A stretch of DNA of 19,083 bases from Chitinophagales bacterium (GTDB taxonomy: Bacteria > Bacteroidota > Bacteroidia > Chitinophagales > Chitinophagaceae): contig JAATGW010000188.1 of NCBI GenBank assembly GCA_015654495.1, forward strand, positions 1-19,083, in the 5' to 3' direction. The position numbers were made by a program, and so were the translations under genes. Under the pieces are notes generated by a model. The model saw nothing but the letters and a program-made list of their open reading frames with translations, searched no databases and was not told where the DNA came from. This document shows positions 1-6,331 of the stretch, piece by piece. Numbering within the stretch: position 1 is the first letter of the stretch; every line of letters begins with the position of its first letter.

Positions 1-494
1 AGGATATTGATATCAGCAAACTGCAACAAATGTTGAAGGAAAATCCGTTAGCAGATGGTAGTATTCCTGATATATTGATCGACAATGAAAGTCCATCAGT
101 AACCTTGACGGGATCATGGGAAAAAAACACTGACCGGAGCAGCTATGCTGTTTCTTCTTACAGAATCAATCAGGGCAATGCAAAAGCTGCTGTACAGTTC
201 AACACGAATATTCCCACCGGCCGCGAATACACTGTATATACCTATCTCCCAAAAATAAAGGATGGAGCTTCGTTTGTAGGAATGGAAATCAAAACCGGAA
301 AAAAAATTCACCGGAAAAAGATTGATTTAAAGAATTTCCAGGTGAGCGGTCAGACTTCAGGAGAATGGGTTTTCGCCGGTACATACAAATTTGAAAAAGG
401 TACAGAAAACTCCATTTCAATTACAAATGAAGGTGCCGACGGGATAGTGATTGCGGATGCTGTGCTGCTCGTACCTTCAAACGTTCAACGTTAA
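1..494 (+). CDS. C-terminal part of a protein with a golvesin-like C-terminal domain (5' end outside window)
   Basis: The frame is open from position 3 to the TAA at 492-494, so the gene starts before the window; the first ATG, at 30, lies inside it. About 164 residues are visible. After a short linker comes one beta-rich domain of about 130 residues. It opens with an 'IDNES..VTLTGSW' strand, continues with 'YTVYTYLP', and closes with 'SISITNEGADGIVIADAVLLVP'. This is the pattern of the golvesin/xanthan-lyase C-terminal carbohydrate-binding-like domain. In Bacteroidota this domain often ends secreted FAD-dependent oxidoreductases, lyases or glycosidases, so the missing N-terminal part probably carries the enzyme; which one cannot be told. 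The last residues, N-V-Q-R-stop, are encoded by a heptameric AACGTTN repeat that continues past the stop. The domain call is fairly secure and the full-length function is unknown. Confidence 0.75.
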   Translation, partial: DIDISKLQQMLKENPLADGSIPDILIDNESPSVTLTGSWEKNTDRSSYAVSSYRINQGNAKAAVQFNTNIPTGREYTVYTYLPKIKDGASFVGMEIKTGKKIHRKKIDLKNFQVSGQTSGEWVFAGTYKFEKGTENSISITNEGADGIVIADAVLLVPSNVQR

Positions 495-515
495 TCTTTC
501 AACGTTGAACGTTTA
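479..515. repeat. Heptameric AACGTTN array with 14-bp inverted repeat at the gene end
   Basis: Five 7-bp units run from 481: ACGTTCA, ACGTTAA, TCTTTCA, ACGTTGA, ACGTTTA. The units before and after the odd middle one form a perfect inverted repeat, with arms 479-492 and 501-514 and an 8-nt loop at 493-500. The left arm encodes the last codons of the upstream gene, and the stop TAA overlaps its end. The RNA could fold into a 14-bp hairpin, but no T-tract follows, so it would be a weak intrinsic terminator at best. A sister array lies at 15855-15889. Confidence 0.8.
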
Positions 516-608
516 CTGCAGTTTGCAGAATAGTTCCGTGTTTTTGCAGATACCCGCTATGACGATATAAAATACCGCAATAGATTCGCTGCTGTAAAAC
601 AATTGCGG

Positions 609-1514
609 ATGTATTGTATCGAAACAGAAAATCTGGATTATAAATTTTCCCCGGATCAGCAGGTGCTGAAAAGTATCGATCTCCAGGTACCTACAGGAAC
701 AATCTACGGTTTCCTCGGCCCCAACGGAGCAGGAAAAACCACTACCCTGCGTTTACTACTCGGACTACTGCGAAAACAATCAGGACGCATTTCCATTTTC
801 GGAAAAACATTTGAAAATAACCGCACAGCCATTCTACGCAATACAGGCTCGCTCATTGAATCACCTTCAGTATATGCACACCTTACGGCAAGAGAAAACC
901 TCTTGCTTTTACAAAAGGTATACCAATGCCCGGAAAACAGGATCAATGAAGCGCTTGAAACAGTTGGTCTTGCCCATACAGGTAATAAAAAGGCAGGTAG
1001 ATTTTCGCTGGGAATGAAACAGCGCCTGGGCATCGCCATTGCCATTCTGCACAAACCGGAATTGCTTATTCTTGACGAACCTACCAATGGCCTCGATCCG
1101 AACGGTATTATTGAAATGCGCGAATTACTGAAAAAGCTGAATAAAGAAAGCGGAATGACAATCCTTATTTCGAGTCACCTGCTTTCGGAAATTGAAAAAC
1201 TGGTAAGCCATCTGGGTATCATTCACAAAGGCAAACTGCTTTTTCAGGGTCCGATGGAGGAACTTCAGCAAAAGCAAAAACAAAGATCAACAACTTACCT
1301 GGATACAAGCAATAACCTGCGGGTTGCCGAATTAATGCATTCACAGGGGCACATGCCTTCACATCACAATGGAATGATCGGCATTCCGGTAGTGGATAAA
1401 TTAGAGCTGGCCAGACTAAACAGGGAACTGCTGCAGGAAGGAATTGATGTCTATCAGATCCATACACAAAGAACCGATCTTGAATCTATTTTCATGGACC
1501 TTGTTCAGAATTAA
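609..1514 (+). CDS. ABC transporter ATP-binding protein (BcrA/NatA-type)
   Basis: This is the cytoplasmic ATPase of a two-component ABC exporter and energises the permease encoded next. Numbered from the ATG at 609 (301 aa), it shows Walker A GPNGAGKTT at 37-45, the ABC signature SLGMKQR at 133-139, Walker B LLILDEP ending near 158 followed by TNGLDP, and the switch-histidine region SSHLLSE. The roughly 100-residue tail after the nucleotide-binding domain is typical of the DrrA/BcrA group. That group exports lantibiotics, bacitracin or drugs, or serves in antibiotic sensing. A TTG at 603 would add two residues; ATG at 609 is preferred because it is canonical and lies just before the first beta strand. 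No Shine-Dalgarno is visible. It heads an operon with permease, sensor kinase and regulator. The substrate cannot be read from the sequence. Confidence 0.93.
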   Translation: MYCIETENLDYKFSPDQQVLKSIDLQVPTGTIYGFLGPNGAGKTTTLRLLLGLLRKQSGRISIFGKTFENNRTAILRNTGSLIESPSVYAHLTARENLLLLQKVYQCPENRINEALETVGLAHTGNKKAGRFSLGMKQRLGIAIAILHKPELLILDEPTNGLDPNGIIEMRELLKKLNKESGMTILISSHLLSEIEKLVSHLGIIHKGKLLFQGPMEELQQKQKQRSTTYLDTSNNLRVAELMHSQGHMPSHHNGMIGIPVVDKLELARLNRELLQEGIDVYQIHTQRTDLESIFMDLVQN

Positions 1515-1575
1515 AACTGCGGAACCGGCAGCTTACAATAATGAGGTTCAGACTAAAGTTCAAAAAAATAATAAA

Positions 1576-2346
1576 ATGCAATTCATATACTGCTTTCAGG
1601 CCGAGTGGATCAAACGCAAGCGCAGCCTTTCATCATGGCTCGTTATCATCGGCGCCTTTTTCACGCCTGTTATTTTACTGTTTATAAAACTGATTTATTA
1701 TGGGAAACTGAAAGCCGGAAATCTCAATCCCAAATTCTGGGAAATACACTGGAAGAACTCCTGGGAATCAATGGCCATATTTTTACTGCCGATCGGCATT
1801 ATACTTTCAGCAAGCCTGATCACACAACTGGAATACAAGAACAACACCTGGAAACAGTGGCATACAACACCACAACATTTCACAACTGTATTCTTCGCTA
1901 AACTCACCGTTATCATTGTAATGATGGTTCAGTTTTTCATTCTTTTTAATATAGGTATTTACCTGTCTGCCGTTATTCCCGGGCTTTTTGTTAAAGGCGT
2001 TTCCTACCCGCCCGCGCCAATTCCTTACGCCGGTTTCCTCAAACAAAATATGGTCTTTTTCATCACCTGCCTGCCCATTATTTCCCTGCAATACCTTGCG
2101 GGACTTCATTTCAAAAATTTTCTCGTATCGGTCGGTTGTGGTATAGCATTGTGGATCCTGTCAATTGCCTCGCTCACATGGAAATTCAGTTTTACCATTC
2201 CCTATACCTACACCAGCCTTTATTTTCTGAAAAACGATGGCCGTTTTAAACAAACTGTATCAATTGAAAGCTGGGCCTTTCTCTATTTTATAGCTTTTAC
2301 CGTTGCGGGCTATATATTGTACGTTACTAAAAAAGAAAAAGGATAA
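1576..2346 (+). CDS. ABC-2 type transporter permease
   Basis: This is the membrane partner of the ATPase encoded 61 bp upstream. From the ATG at 1576 the product is 256 aa, beginning MQFIYCFQAEWIKRKRS, the usual short cytoplasmic amphipathic start of ABC-2 permeases, where 'EW.K.KRS' precedes the first membrane span. About six hydrophobic spans are visible near 20-41, 67-87, 109-133, 158-178, 182-200 and 232-250. A 'KNNTWKQWHTTP' segment after the second span resembles the conserved 'E...GT.....P' region of lantibiotic-immunity permeases. The frame stays open back to an ATG at 1444 inside the ATPase gene, but that would give a 44-residue extension with no family likeness, so it was not used. 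The product most likely exports or removes a hydrophobic peptide or antibiotic; the substrate is unknown. Confidence 0.88.
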   Translation: MQFIYCFQAEWIKRKRSLSSWLVIIGAFFTPVILLFIKLIYYGKLKAGNLNPKFWEIHWKNSWESMAIFLLPIGIILSASLITQLEYKNNTWKQWHTTPQHFTTVFFAKLTVIIVMMVQFFILFNIGIYLSAVIPGLFVKGVSYPPAPIPYAGFLKQNMVFFITCLPIISLQYLAGLHFKNFLVSVGCGIALWILSIASLTWKFSFTIPYTYTSLYFLKNDGRFKQTVSIESWAFLYFIAFTVAGYILYVTKKEKG

Positions 2347-2381
2347 TTTTCAATCCTGAAACAGGAATAACGAAAACTTCG

Positions 2382-3452
2382 GTGAGTAAATCATTAATCT
2401 GGATTCTGAATATTCTCTACTGGATGTTGTTCCTGGCACTGCTGGTATTGTTTTACAGCTTTATTGCTTTAGCGCCGGGCTTTGAACGGCTTGCTTCTTC
2501 CCGCTCGGGAGGATTCATTTTCTGGGTAAAACTAATGACCGGTTTTGCGATCATACCAGCGTTGATTGCATTCTATAGCTTCTATACATTCCTGTTTAAT
2601 ATTTATCTGGCGAAGAAGAAATTTTTTATGTTTTGTCTTACAGGATTATTCATTTCAATACTTGCCTCAATTATTGGAGCACTTGCCGAATCAACAGAAT
2701 TGTTATTCGGCAAAAATTATATGTTCAATGATGGCTACCGATCAGCACTCAGTATACTTTTATTTATGACTATCGGTGCTTTTATTAACGGAGCAATCGG
2801 TGCAATAATGAAGGGTTTTATCAGCTGGTATGGAGATATAAAACTGAAAGAAGAATTAAGACAGAAAAATTTTGAAATGGAACTGGACCTGATCAGAATG
2901 CAGGTAAATCCGCATTTTTTATTCAACACCATCAACAATATTGATGTGCTGATTGAAAAAGACCGGGAGAAAGCATCCGCCTATTTTAAAAAACTTTCCG
3001 ATATCCTTCGGTTTATGCTTTATGAAACAAAATCCGAAAAAATCCCGGTTAGTAAAGAACTGCTCTATATAGAAAAATACCTTGATCTGCAGCAACTCAG
3101 AACCAGCAACCCTGCATTTGTCGATTTCGGTCTGAGCGGCAATTCAGAAGGTTTCGAAATTGAACCGATGATTTTTATTCCATTTATTGAGAATGCATTT
3201 AAGCACGCGCAAAATAGAAAAGAAGTGCATGGTATCAGCATACAGTTCGGGTTTACAGAAAGAGATATTATTTTTTTCTGTTCCAACAGTTATCTTTCTG
3301 ATCAGAATAACCGTTTAATACCAGGCGGACTTGGGAATGGATTAATTGAAAAAAGACTAGAGTTGCTATATCCCGGAAGTCATAAACTTACAGTTGAACA
3401 TAAAGACGGCCGCCATATTGTTCACCTGATTTTACAAAATGTTCATCAATGA
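2382..3452 (+). CDS. LytS-type sensor histidine kinase (His_kinase family, PF06580-like)
   Basis: A 356-aa membrane sensor kinase that should phosphorylate the LytTR regulator encoded next. About four hydrophobic segments fill residues 7-145, with hardly any extracytoplasmic loop, so the signal is probably sensed in the membrane or through the neighbouring ABC transporter. A short coiled-coil-like linker (KLKEELRQKNFEMELDLIRMQ) leads to the phospho-acceptor motif VNPHFLFNTINNID, with His178. The ATPase part shows the N-box PFIENAFKHA and a G-box GGLGNGLIEKRL. The start is a GTG at 2382, 35 bp after the permease; no ATG lies before the first span. The 3' end overlaps the regulator start by four bases (ATGA), which points to translational coupling. 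This intramembrane kinase type is typical of Bacteroidota LytS/LytTR pairs. Confidence 0.93.
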   Translation: MSKSLIWILNILYWMLFLALLVLFYSFIALAPGFERLASSRSGGFIFWVKLMTGFAIIPALIAFYSFYTFLFNIYLAKKKFFMFCLTGLFISILASIIGALAESTELLFGKNYMFNDGYRSALSILLFMTIGAFINGAIGAIMKGFISWYGDIKLKEELRQKNFEMELDLIRMQVNPHFLFNTINNIDVLIEKDREKASAYFKKLSDILRFMLYETKSEKIPVSKELLYIEKYLDLQQLRTSNPAFVDFGLSGNSEGFEIEPMIFIPFIENAFKHAQNRKEVHGISIQFGFTERDIIFFCSNSYLSDQNNRLIPGGLGNGLIEKRLELLYPGSHKLTVEHKDGRHIVHLILQNVHQ

Positions 3453-4138
3453 CCTGCATTATTGTTGAAGACGAACCGCTGGCACAGGAAAGATTGAAAT
3501 CATATGTTGAAAAAACAGATGGGCTGCAGCTTCTTTTGATAGCCGACAATGGAAAAGATGCGCTGGATTTTTTAAATAAAAATCGGACTGACCTGATCTT
3601 TCTTGATATCAATATGCCGGAGCTATCCGGCCTGGACATAATTGAGAAAAATAATCCTGCAGCAGAAATCATCATCACTACAGCTTATGATGAATTTGCC
3701 GTCAAAGGATTTGAACTTAATGTGACAGATTATCTGCTCAAACCGTTCAGCTTCGAGAGATTTTTACAGGGAGTTGAAAAAGCCAGGCTTTCCATATTGT
3801 CAAAAGCAAAACAAAATGAAAAACCTTTTCTTTTTGTTAAGACAGAATACAGGCTCGAGAAAATCTACTTTAAAGATCTTTGGTATATTGAAGGAATGCG
3901 AGACTACCGGAAATTGATTACCAGCTCAAAACCCATAATGACACTGCAGACTTTCCGAGATTTTGAAAAGCAAGTTCCACCGGATATATTGTGCCGGGTA
4001 CATAAATCATATATGGTTTCAGTCGATCAGATCGACAGCATAGAAAAAAATGAGATCAGTATTCATGGAAAACGGATTCCCATTTCTGAAACTTATAAAG
4101 AACATTTCTTCCGCATAATTTCAAATCACCAGAAATAG
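3449..4138 (+). CDS. LytTR-family response regulator
   Basis: A 229-aa DNA-binding regulator paired with the kinase whose stop overlaps its ATG. The receiver domain covers about residues 1-120, with the acidic pair E7/D8, phospho-acceptor Asp53 in LIFLDINMPELSG, the conserved threonine in 'IIITTAY' and lysine in 'DYLLKPF'. The LytTR domain covers about 127-225, recognisable by 'FLFVKTEYRLEKIYFKDLWYIEGMRDYRKLI' (split here by its usual beta-strand order), 'MTLQTFRDFEKQVP', 'LCRVHKSYMVSVDQIDSI' and 'IPISETYKEHF'. It probably binds direct repeats upstream of target promoters, plausibly those of its own operon. It is the last gene of the unit that begins at 609, and no strong terminator follows it. 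Family assignment is secure; the regulated genes are inferred. Confidence 0.95.
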   Translation: MTCIIVEDEPLAQERLKSYVEKTDGLQLLLIADNGKDALDFLNKNRTDLIFLDINMPELSGLDIIEKNNPAAEIIITTAYDEFAVKGFELNVTDYLLKPFSFERFLQGVEKARLSILSKAKQNEKPFLFVKTEYRLEKIYFKDLWYIEGMRDYRKLITSSKPIMTLQTFRDFEKQVPPDILCRVHKSYMVSVDQIDSIEKNEISIHGKRIPISETYKEHFFRIISNHQK

Positions 4139-4374
4139 TCTGTCACTTCAGATGAAAGCGTTAATCGAGGGTGGTGGTAAGTTTAAGGTTTAATTTGATT
4201 TTTCAGATGCTCATTTCAGCAGAAAGTAATTAGATGCTCTGAATAAATGATTGGAACTACGTTTTTTATGTTCTTTGACGATCCATTTGCAGTGAATGTA
4301 CATAAATTCTGATGTGATTTTCCGAGCTGATTTTGATGTTTTACACTTGTAAATGTCTGGTGAATGAAACTAAC
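4139..4374. other. Intergenic stretch with no recognisable gene
   Basis: This AT-rich stretch separates the LytTR operon from the accessory genes. Both strands are broken by stops, and I see no RNA-gene signature, clear terminator or repeat. It marks a drop in GC that continues to about 6230. Confidence 0.5.
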
Positions 4375-4405
4375 TTTGTGTTGTTGTATACTATATCTAC
4401 TTTTC
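4375..4405 (+). promoter_or_regulatory. Putative Bacteroidota-type promoter (-33 TTTG, -7 TAnnTTT)
   Basis: TTTG at 4375-4378 is followed 19 bases later by TACTTTTC at 4398-4405. This fits the Bacteroidota sigma-factor consensus TTTG-N19-TAnnTTTG in all but the last base. It would place the transcript start about 33 bases before the ATG at 4445, a normal leader length. It probably drives the accessory genes to 6100. Confidence 0.45.
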
Positions 4406-4444
4406 TTTACCGACTAAGCATCAAGTTCAATATAATTTACAGTT

Positions 4445-4647
4445 ATGTCTAAAGATTTAAATAAAACCGCTAAATCGATAGTAGAAAAAGCTACGGGCAA
4501 TGATCCCGATATTAGTACTTTAAAGTCCGCTGCTGCAATGTTAGGTAGATTAGGAGGGCTAAAAGGCGGGGTGGCAAGGGCTAGAAGACCAAGACCTAAA
4601 AAAGATTAGAAATAGCTAAAAAGGAGGCTCATGAAAGGTGGGCTTAA
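4445..4647 (+). pseudogene. Small basic KGG-type protein, frameshifted at an A6 run
   Basis: The ATG at 4445 opens a 54-codon frame ending at TAG 4607-4609. Its product has a central 'MLGRLGGLKGGVARA' followed by an arginine/lysine-rich tail. This is the core of a widespread family of small basic bacterial proteins that normally continues to a '..EIAKKA...RW' end. That missing end is present in the -1 frame: from 4603 the codons read RLEIAKKEAHERWA and stop at TAA 4645-4647. The switch point is a run of six A at 4598-4603 (codons AAA AAA GAT). One more A would give an intact 67-residue protein. The shift may be a real mutation, a homopolymer sequencing error, or slippage during transcription or translation. 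Family recall is from the motif; the function is unknown to me, and nucleic-acid binding is only a guess from its charge. Confidence 0.7.
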
Positions 4648-4735
4648 CGCAAGTAGCTCGGTTTTGAGTACTTAAAATTTTCCGTAATTATTCCCATAAA
4701 ATTTATACATTCCCGGCGTAAAACACCATTTCTTC

Positions 4736-5263
4736 ATGAGTTTAATAATTTTAACAAACAATGCTATCTATGAAGAAAACAAGCAATCTATTCATCTGCA
4801 ATCAAGTGTTGGGAACAATATACCTAATTATCAAACTAAGGAACTTTCACAATTTGAAATTAATACGTTCGATTTTTACCCTAAAAAATATCCATTTATT
4901 CAATTTAAAGGCCAACCAACGCCAATATATAACTGCCATGGATTTACATTTGCGTCAAAAAGAACTAATATTTATACAAGAGATATTAGGTCTATTTTAA
5001 GAGAAGATTCTTATATTCAAATAGCTAGAGACAACATATTACCGGGAGATATTGTTCTATATGTAGCCAACGACGGAAGCGGAGATATACCTCATACTGG
5101 TATGCTTATCCAAATTGATAAAACGATAAAACCCGAGATACTTTATATTCTTGGGAAATGGGGGAAATATAAGGAAGTTATACATCCCGCACTTGTGTGT
5201 GAATATGATAATTGTAATTTAGAATTCTGGAGGAACAATCATGGATTTGTTAAAGCCGAATAA
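4736..5263 (+). CDS. Putative NlpC/P60-like (papain-fold) cysteine peptidase or amidase
   Basis: A 175-aa soluble protein without a signal peptide. Residues about 60-160 follow the NlpC/P60 order. The putative nucleophile Cys67 sits in Y-N-C-H-G-F at the start of a helix. 'LPGDIVLYV' at 102-110 matches the 'pGDlvff' strand. His120 lies in 'IPHTGMLIQID', and 'ILGKWGKYKEVIHP' at 138-151 takes the place of the 'S..G' segment near the third catalytic residue. Because the protein appears cytoplasmic, its substrate may be an intracellular or intruder-derived peptide rather than the cell's own wall; this is inference. The first 55 residues match nothing I know. The codons are clearly more AT-rich than in the flanking operons. 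The next gene begins 23 bases before this one ends, so the two are probably made together. Confidence 0.6.
   Translation: MSLIILTNNAIYEENKQSIHLQSSVGNNIPNYQTKELSQFEINTFDFYPKKYPFIQFKGQPTPIYNCHGFTFASKRTNIYTRDIRSILREDSYIQIARDNILPGDIVLYVANDGSGDIPHTGMLIQIDKTIKPEILYILGKWGKYKEVIHPALVCEYDNCNLEFWRNNHGFVKAE
5229..5234 (+). promoter_or_regulatory. Strong Shine-Dalgarno GGAGGA before the ATG at 5241
   Basis: GGAGGA ends six bases before the ATG at 5241 and lies inside the upstream coding region. Most genes here lack such a site, as is usual in Bacteroidota. It supports 5241 as the true start and independent re-initiation on the overlapping gene. Confidence 0.55.
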
Positions 5264-5699
5264 AGAAGACTTAGAACACTTAGCTCAACTATATGTAATT
5301 TGTAATACACCGCATTTCTTATATAGAAAATTTAGAAATGATGGAATCACAAAGAACATTTCTGATTTCCCAACGGAAAAAATTATTTCCGCACTATTAA
5401 AACTTGGCAGCGAGGGCGTTTCTAATATTAATGAATTAGCCTATTTCTATGCCGTGTATATATCGCTTACCCTTAAAGATGATTATGAAAATGTAAGAAA
5501 TTTTTATAATAAAGAGGGCAGTATTGGCTTTGAGTGGTTCCCGGAAATCAAGAGCATCTATCTAACATCAACAATCCCATCAAATTCTTTCACTATTTCT
5601 TTTCAGGATATGAATTACGCTCCTACTGTAGAAGTAATTCAATTTCAGAATAAGAATCAATATGAAACTTTAATAGAGTTAAACATTTCTTCTAAATGA
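5241..5699 (+). CDS. Protein of unknown function in the accessory operon
   Basis: I do not recognise this 152-aa protein. It has no signal peptide or membrane span. The first 100 residues look mainly helical, with 'DLEHLAQLYVICNTPHFLYRKF' (interrupted by charged turns) and 'TEKIISALLKLGSEGVSNINELAYFYAVYI'. The remainder is more beta-like and ends with a 'VEVIQFQNK.QYETLIELNIS' strand pair. It is AT-rich like its neighbours. Its start overlaps the putative peptidase gene by 23 bases in another frame and is set by a strong Shine-Dalgarno; its stop overlaps the next start by four bases (ATGA). The tight packing suggests that the three products act together, perhaps as enzyme, adaptor or inhibitor, but nothing in the sequence assigns the role. 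Confidence 0.7.
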   Translation: MDLLKPNKEDLEHLAQLYVICNTPHFLYRKFRNDGITKNISDFPTEKIISALLKLGSEGVSNINELAYFYAVYISLTLKDDYENVRNFYNKEGSIGFEWFPEIKSIYLTSTIPSNSFTISFQDMNYAPTVEVIQFQNKNQYETLIELNISSK

Positions 5700-6100
5700 T
5701 AGCTTTTGATTTTTTAGTGTGTGCAGAAAAACTAATGAAAGAAACAGAGAAGGATTCCTACTCCGCAATAAATATTTTAGAGGATTTCCCTGTAGAAGCA
5801 TTTCCGGCATTTATTCCAAAATTATCTGTGTTATTGGTTTCCACTAAATTAACAGGTGATGTAACAAGTATTCAAGTTTTATTCCAGGTTTTGAATAACG
5901 CTGATGTAATATTTAGTAAGGAATTGCCCGTTAATTTTTTAGACAAATTAAAAGCTAATACTGCTTTAAATGTTTCAAACTTGGTCGTTAAAAATCCTGG
6001 AACACTAGTCTTTAAATTTTCACACCAAGAAGAGGAAATAGACTATACTATTAATGTTAGATTAAGGGATAGGCCCGCAGTATCGGTAGATGCTAGTTAG
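5696..6100 (+). CDS. Small beta-rich protein resembling DUF6941
   Basis: A 134-aa soluble protein. It begins 'FDFLVCAEKLMKE' and continues 'YSAINILEDFPVEAFPAFIPKLSVLLVSTKLTGD', then alternating beta strands and 'PGTLVFKFSHQEEEIDYTINVRLRDRP'. This order (a start like 'llCD', a 'sinilddf' strand, 'FPafiPkL.v', then a final 'pG.y.f...dg' pair) is what I associate with the DUF6941 family of small immunoglobulin-like proteins with no known function. The match is from memory of the pattern and is only moderate. The ATG overlaps the upstream stop (ATGA), so translation is probably coupled. A hairpin with a T-tract lies 37 bases after the stop, closing the operon. No catalytic residues are evident. 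Confidence 0.65.
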   Translation: MIAFDFLVCAEKLMKETEKDSYSAINILEDFPVEAFPAFIPKLSVLLVSTKLTGDVTSIQVLFQVLNNADVIFSKELPVNFLDKLKANTALNVSNLVVKNPGTLVFKFSHQEEEIDYTINVRLRDRPAVSVDAS

Positions 6101-6136
6101 TAGTACAAAATATAGTTTATCTGTAATCTTATGTGT

Positions 6137-6160
6137 TTTGTGAAATTTCACGAATTTTTT
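6137..6160 (+). terminator. Putative intrinsic terminator of the accessory operon
   Basis: A short stem (arms 6137-6143 and 6148-6154, one T-G wobble, AATT loop) contains the palindrome GTGAAATTTCAC and is followed by six T at 6155-6160. The stem is AT-rich and so of modest strength, but position and orientation fit the end of the genes finishing at 6100. Confidence 0.45.
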
Positions 6161-6210
6161 AATAGACAATATGCGGTCTATTCTTCAACTTCAATTCAAA
6201 ATATTGAAAT

Positions 6211-6261
6211 AAAAAAAACAAAATAAAAAAAGACCGAAAGCAAATCAGTTTGCTTCCGGTC
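6211..6261 (-). terminator. Intrinsic terminator of the OmpA-like lipoprotein gene
   Basis: The hairpin lies at 6232-6261, with 13-base arms (one mismatch) around TCAG. The left arm begins GACCG and the right ends CGGTC. On the minus strand it is followed directly by a T-rich tract (6231 down to 6211). Position and polarity match the gene whose stop is at 6332. Confidence 0.85.
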
Positions 6262-6331
6262 AGTTATAGTTGGTGTTCTTTTTGGGTAGAGATAAACAAA
6301 TAGTTTACCGGATCGGAAATTAAGTTTTGAA

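Noticed and set aside
704..1087. 127-codon minus-strand frame opposite the ABC ATPase
   Set aside because: It mirrors the Walker A to Walker B region of the real gene and has no family features of its own.
1444..1575. 44-residue N-terminal extension of the ABC permease
   Set aside because: It overlaps the ATPase gene, has no family likeness, and the ATG at 1576 gives the normal permease start.
4631..4675. Tiny frame starting MKGGLNASS after an apparent AAGGAGG
   Set aside because: Its first bases are explained better as the out-of-frame tail (KKEAHERWA) of the KGG-type gene; it ends after 14 codons.
4139..6231. Mobile element or prophage carrying the accessory operon
   Set aside because: I found no transposase, integrase, tRNA target, terminal inverted repeats or flanking direct repeats; only composition suggests transfer.
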